A stretch of DNA of 64,000 bases from Sclerurus mexicanus (taxonomy: Eukaryota > Chordata > Aves > Passeriformes > Furnariidae): contig VWZF01007012.1 of the NCBI GenBank assembly GCA_013396755.1, positions 1,065,023 through 1,129,022 of the forward strand, given 5' to 3'. The notes beneath the pieces are model-generated. The model worked only from the letters and a program-made list of their open reading frames with translations, was not told the origin of the DNA and searched no databases. The position numbers and the translations under genes are program-made. Below, in pieces: positions 60,782 through 64,000 of this stretch; the first letter of the stretch is position 1; each line of letters opens with the position of its first letter.

Positions 60782-60901
60782 AGCTCCAGGTAAACAGCAG
60801 GCTTTGGTGTCCATTCCTGTGCTCACAGAGAGTTTGGGAGCTGGACCTCTCTTGCTGTGAGCATGAGAGTGGACACCAAACCCTGCTGTAAACCTGGAGC
60901 T
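60782..60901 (+). ncRNA. Long hairpin (47-bp inverted repeat), candidate hairpin RNA
   Basis: Arm 60782-60828 pairs with 60855-60901 without gaps. There are 40 Watson-Crick pairs, 3 G.U pairs (60814:60869, 60818:60865, 60819:60864) and 4 mismatches (60792:60891 A.A, 60793:60890 A.A, 60802:60881 C.C, 60817:60866 C.A). The 26-nt loop (60829-60854) contains AGAG and CTCT, which can extend the helix by 4 bp. A plus-strand transcript would fold slightly better than a minus one, because three of the substitutions become G.U only on that strand. Pairing symmetry stops sharply at both outer ends. It is not one of the CR1 copies. It could be a miRNA or hairpin-siRNA precursor or a non-transcribed inverted duplication; transcription is unproven. 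Confidence 0.45.
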
Positions 60902-60936
60902 CTCCCCTGTGTCACCTGGAGGAGAGCTGGACCTCT
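60838..60936. repeat. Direct repeat GAGCTGGACCTCT, inside and beside the hairpin
   Basis: The 13-mer occurs at 60838-60850 (hairpin loop) and at 60924-60936, just outside the right arm. It suggests local duplication in the history of this locus. Confidence 0.8.
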
Positions 60937-62640
60937 TGATCTCGCCATGTCCCACAACATCCCTGCCATCCTCCACTGACCATACTGGATGTGTTTAAAG
61001 GAGTGGCTCAGGCAGGGTTAGACAGAAGAGGTTCCCTCATTTCTTCTCCTGGGCCATCACCCCTGAGCAGAGTGTTAAGTCACCACTCAGCAGCGTTTTT
61101 TGCCTTCAGAGGACAGTCAGGGGAGCATCACTGCCCTGCTCAGCATTGCACCGGGCAGCACCCTGCCTTCTTGTTTTAAATGAGTCAGGCAGAACCCATG
61201 AACTCAGAGTGCTTAAAACAGCCTGGAAAGGATGGATTTACGTGACTGACTTAGGACTGCTCCAGGAGAAACCAGCAGTATCCTCTTTTAGAAGCACAAG
61301 ACAGGTTTGCAGCAGCATCAAATCCAGGAGAAACGGTGTAGGTTCCCACTCCGGCTGAGAACTGATCTGACTTTAGTGATTCTGGTGTGCAAAGAAGGGG
61401 CCACTGAGTCCACGTGGCATCAGTGGACACAAGCAAGGAAATCATCCACAGTGAAAGTGGTTTTGCTGTCTTTGGGCCCACATTTCTCAGAGGAACCCAG
61501 TAAGAGGCTTATGGATGTTTTTCTCAGAGCAAGAACCACAGTTATACCTCAGGTGTATCTCAACTAATCTACCCACAGCATGTGAGTGAAACTAGACCTA
61601 AAAAGCACATCCAACAATCAACACCAGAGTGCACCAATATTATGCACCACAGACCTCACCCCCTATTTTATGTACTTGTTTCTGTTTTTCAATACCATTT
61701 TCTTATACAGAACACCGATGCAGAATGATTAACTTAATTTTAAAACTCTAGCAGCATGTAAAAAATATCCCCTTTCTGGTGATATTTTAGTGATGATTTG
61801 CTGTGAGTAGCCATTAAAACAATTTAACATGTGGCATTTCAGAGCAGAGCTAAAAGACAAGACCCCTGAGTTCAAAGACTGAGCTGGTGCTGAGCTGCTG
61901 CTTCCACAATTAGTGTGTTTCTTTCCTCAAGCAATGCAGGATAGAAGCACATTTCCAAAGAGAAGGAAAAGCACTTTGCACTGACAGGAGATGCAGAGGG
62001 AGGGGAGGAGGCAGGGGAAGTTTGCTGTTTGGTGCCCTTAATCCTATTATCTGTAGAAGCATCACAAAGCCACAGCACAAGAGCTCCTGAAACAGGCATG
62101 GAAGAAAAGGCTGTATTTTCCCCATGCCCTTCCTCAAAAGTTAAATCTTTTTGCTGTGTTATTGTGCCAAGACCTGCTTACACAGAGAGCACAGGCTGCC
62201 TGACAGTGATGACAAACTCAGATACCTTACTTGTCTGCAAGAGCAATGGACACATAAGACTTTGCTCCCAGTCTCAGAAGAGAATGATGATCCTCAGAAA
62301 GCAGGACAACTATGCAAAGTAGGGGTCTAGATCATGCTTTTCCTGCACTTTGCATGTGGAATTTTTTTATTCAGAACAATTTTATTCTTAAAAGGAGGTC
62401 CAGTGTTCAGCCTAAGAAACAGGGAGCATTTTGGATCTAAATAGCATTTTTGTATTTTATCAGAGGGAAGAGCTCCTCTTTTGTTCACCCTTTTGTACTT
62501 CACATCAAACAGAATAAGTTCCTCAGACAACGGTACAAATATTATGCTAAAACTTAAAATGCACTCGGAATTACAAAGACAGCCTATTTTCTTACATTTA
62601 TAATTCCAGCCAACACTTCAGGTATGCCAAATCCTCCAAC
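60902..62640. other. Non-coding sequence, no gene seen
   Basis: Mixed unique sequence. Frames up to 97 codons on both strands without domains; the minus frame 60683-60976 merely crosses the hairpin. Confidence 0.5.
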
Positions 62641-62694
62641 CTGCGATATGAAGGCTCGGTGTAAGGCACCAACCACTAATATCAATGAACTTAC

Positions 62695-62710
62695 CTTGAT
62701 CTGCCTGGCT
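62695..62710 (-). other. Possible 16-nt micro-exon or chance splice-site pair
   Basis: On the minus strand a pyrimidine-rich stretch ending GCATCCAG (AG at 62711-62712) is followed by 16 nt and then AAG|GTAAGT (donor GT at 62693-62694), a perfect 5' splice consensus. No frame or neighbouring exon is recognised, so this is only a flag. Confidence 0.12.
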
Positions 62711-62777
62711 CTGGATGCAAAACCAGAAATAATGTAATAAACTTCTTTGTTTCAGCCACATAAAAACATCCCCCACC

Positions 62778-62840
62778 AAAAAAAAAAAAAAANCCACAAA
62801 AAAAACCCCCCCACAAAAAAAAAAAAAAAAAAAAAAAAAA
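62778..62840. repeat. Poly-A tracts with an unresolved base
   Basis: Fifteen A (62778-62792), one N at 62793, an A/C-rich bridge and 26 A (62815-62840). An AATAAA lies at 62736-62741, 37 nt before the first A-run, so a decayed retrotransposed tail is possible. I recognise no parent sequence. Length is probably uncertain in the assembly. Confidence 0.9.
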
Positions 62841-62879
62841 GAAATGCTACCACCAAACTTGACTAATTTTTTTAAAGAA

Positions 62880-63220
62880 AAAGGCAATTTTTCACATTTT
62901 AATAGCTTTCATTCCATGTCTTAATAAATGCATGTTTGTTGATTTGTGTAAGCATGATGTAGGATTCTGCAAATGAATGTAATCTGCAACAAGGGGATAG
63001 CTAACCACTAGCTAACACTTTTGAATAATGAATCCCTACTGTATCAGATGGACGCTATTCATAATAATTCCTTGCTTTTCTCATTTTGTCGTGTACAGTA
63101 GCGATTAATCAATTTGCAGTGTTATGTCACCCGCAACAAATTGCTAGCACCAAGACAAATTTATTGCTTTATGATAAAAGAACTTGTTTAGGTAGAAATA
63201 AATTAAATTTGGGGGTTGTT
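62880..63220. promoter_or_regulatory. Candidate conserved non-coding element with GATTAATC palindrome
   Basis: Repeat-free block with TTTTAATAGC near 62899, GTCTTAATAAATGC near 62918, TTGAATAATGAATCC near 63021, CATAATAATTCC near 63059, the palindrome GATTAATC at 63103-63110 (OTX/bicoid-type TAATC paired head to head), ACAAATTTATTGC near 63155 and TATGATAAAAG. One of the strongest textures in the window. Confidence 0.45.
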
Positions 63221-63819
63221 ATTTGAGTTTGATGTTTACATATATGACCCATGCTGCACAGGCCAGCAGAGGTAAGGGTATCCAATTATAATGCCGCTGT
63301 TTTGAGGGTAGTTCAAAGAGATGCAAAAGCAAAGGGTGTGTTTGTACAGCCAACTGGTCCTTGAAGACAGCAAGTCCTCCTGGGAACTCTCTGTGCCGTG
63401 AATGAGGCTCTTCAGAAGAGTTTGTGAGGATTATCAGGGAGCAGAGTTGTGCATTCAGTGTTCCTTCCATGTGAAGATGGTTTGATGCACTTGGGTTTCG
63501 GAGATCTAAGGGAGAAGCACCTCCCCAGGCCCCTAAAAGTGACATTTTCACATCTCTTCTTCCAAAGATCATGTTTGCTTTGTAGAAATGGACTGAGCAG
63601 GAATAGCTTTCCAGGGACTAGCCAGAGGAGTCTGGCTCCCAGCTGCCTGTCCATCTCTCCCAGCTGATGAACTGCCCAACTGGGAGCAGCAGCCAAAGGT
63701 TTGGTGCTGGAAACCCAGTGCTGCTTGTCTGCTCCCATTGCTGCAGCTGGATGCAGCCTTGGGGCTGCTTCCCAAGGCACTGGGAGGAGACGGTCAGCTT
63801 TGAGGCTGCAAAGTCTGAT
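63221..63819. other. Non-coding sequence, no gene seen
   Basis: Mixed sequence; the 117- and 122-codon minus frames overlap each other and a plus frame, with no domain. Confidence 0.5.
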
Positions 63820-64000
63820 TAACTTCTAGTGCTCTAAATGTCCAATTTGCTGCCTTTATTTTATTTTTAATTTCTTTTCAGTTTCCTTTGACAGGCCCCA
63901 ATCTCATATTAGCTGCTCCTCCATAAATCTAACCTTTGCTCATACTTTCTCCTTCCCGCTGCTGCAGAAATCACTTTGACTCTTTCTCCCTGCGTTATAT
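63820..64000. promoter_or_regulatory. Pyrimidine-rich candidate element at the window edge
   Basis: Two good 3' splice-like signals occur: TTTCTTTTCAG ending at 63881 and a pyrimidine-rich tract ending CTGCAG at 63967. The sequence is AT/C-rich, with CTGATTAAC and CATATTAGC words. It runs off the window, so I cannot tell whether an exon follows; nothing here translates to a family I know. Confidence 0.25.

Overview
The window reads as vertebrate nuclear DNA from a bird, probably a passerine. The evidence is six short, 5'-truncated CR1 LINE copies whose 3' ends carry the avian octamer repeat (AATCAYAG as read on the antisense strand) and the usual avian CR1 tail wording. The rest fits too: CpG-poor unique sequence, dinucleotide microsatellites, homopolymer tracts and two unresolved N bases. 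One CR1-type copy (about 20640-20855) has a form I associate with songbird genomes, so the passerine call is softer than the bird call. I cannot name the species or the locus.

I found no protein-coding gene, tRNA, rRNA or CRISPR array. The open frames are short, overlap on both strands, lack recognisable domains and often run through CR1 or tandem repeats. I read the whole 64 kb as intergenic or deep-intronic. It looks like a gene desert: many AT-rich, repeat-free islands of 150-750 bp carry clustered homeodomain-type (TAAT/ATTA), POU/octamer and PBX-like words, as conserved non-coding elements around developmental regulators often do. Conservation cannot be measured from one sequence, so these are candidates only.

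Layout. 0-7 kb: ordinary sequence, CR1 copies at 1.2 and 6.2 kb, a CACGTG-bearing minisatellite at 3.7-3.95 kb, a candidate element at 4.2-4.5 kb and a G-quadruplex motif at 4.57 kb. 7-24 kb: several candidate elements (7.3, 9.8, 11.8, 14.0, 17.75, 18.6, 19.9, 22.1, 22.85 and 23.2 kb), an (AC)25 microsatellite, small palindromes, a second G-quadruplex motif and a sense-strand CR1. 27.6 kb: CR1. 28.4-31.0 kb: the longest repeat-free candidate block. 31-34 kb: a perfect 12-bp hairpin, (TA)n, (AC/ACAG)n and (GT)n repeats, and CR1. 34.5-47 kb: further AT-rich candidate elements, a 53-nt pyrimidine tract and CR1. 47-64 kb: mostly ordinary sequence with candidate elements at 50.4, 53.1, 54.5, 55.2, 62.9 and 63.8 kb.

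The most striking single object is a long inverted repeat at 60782-60901. Two 47-nt arms align without gaps, with 40 Watson-Crick pairs, 3 G.U pairs and 4 mismatches around a 26-nt loop. It could be a hairpin RNA or miRNA-like precursor, or a relic of an inverted duplication. No multi-gene system is present.
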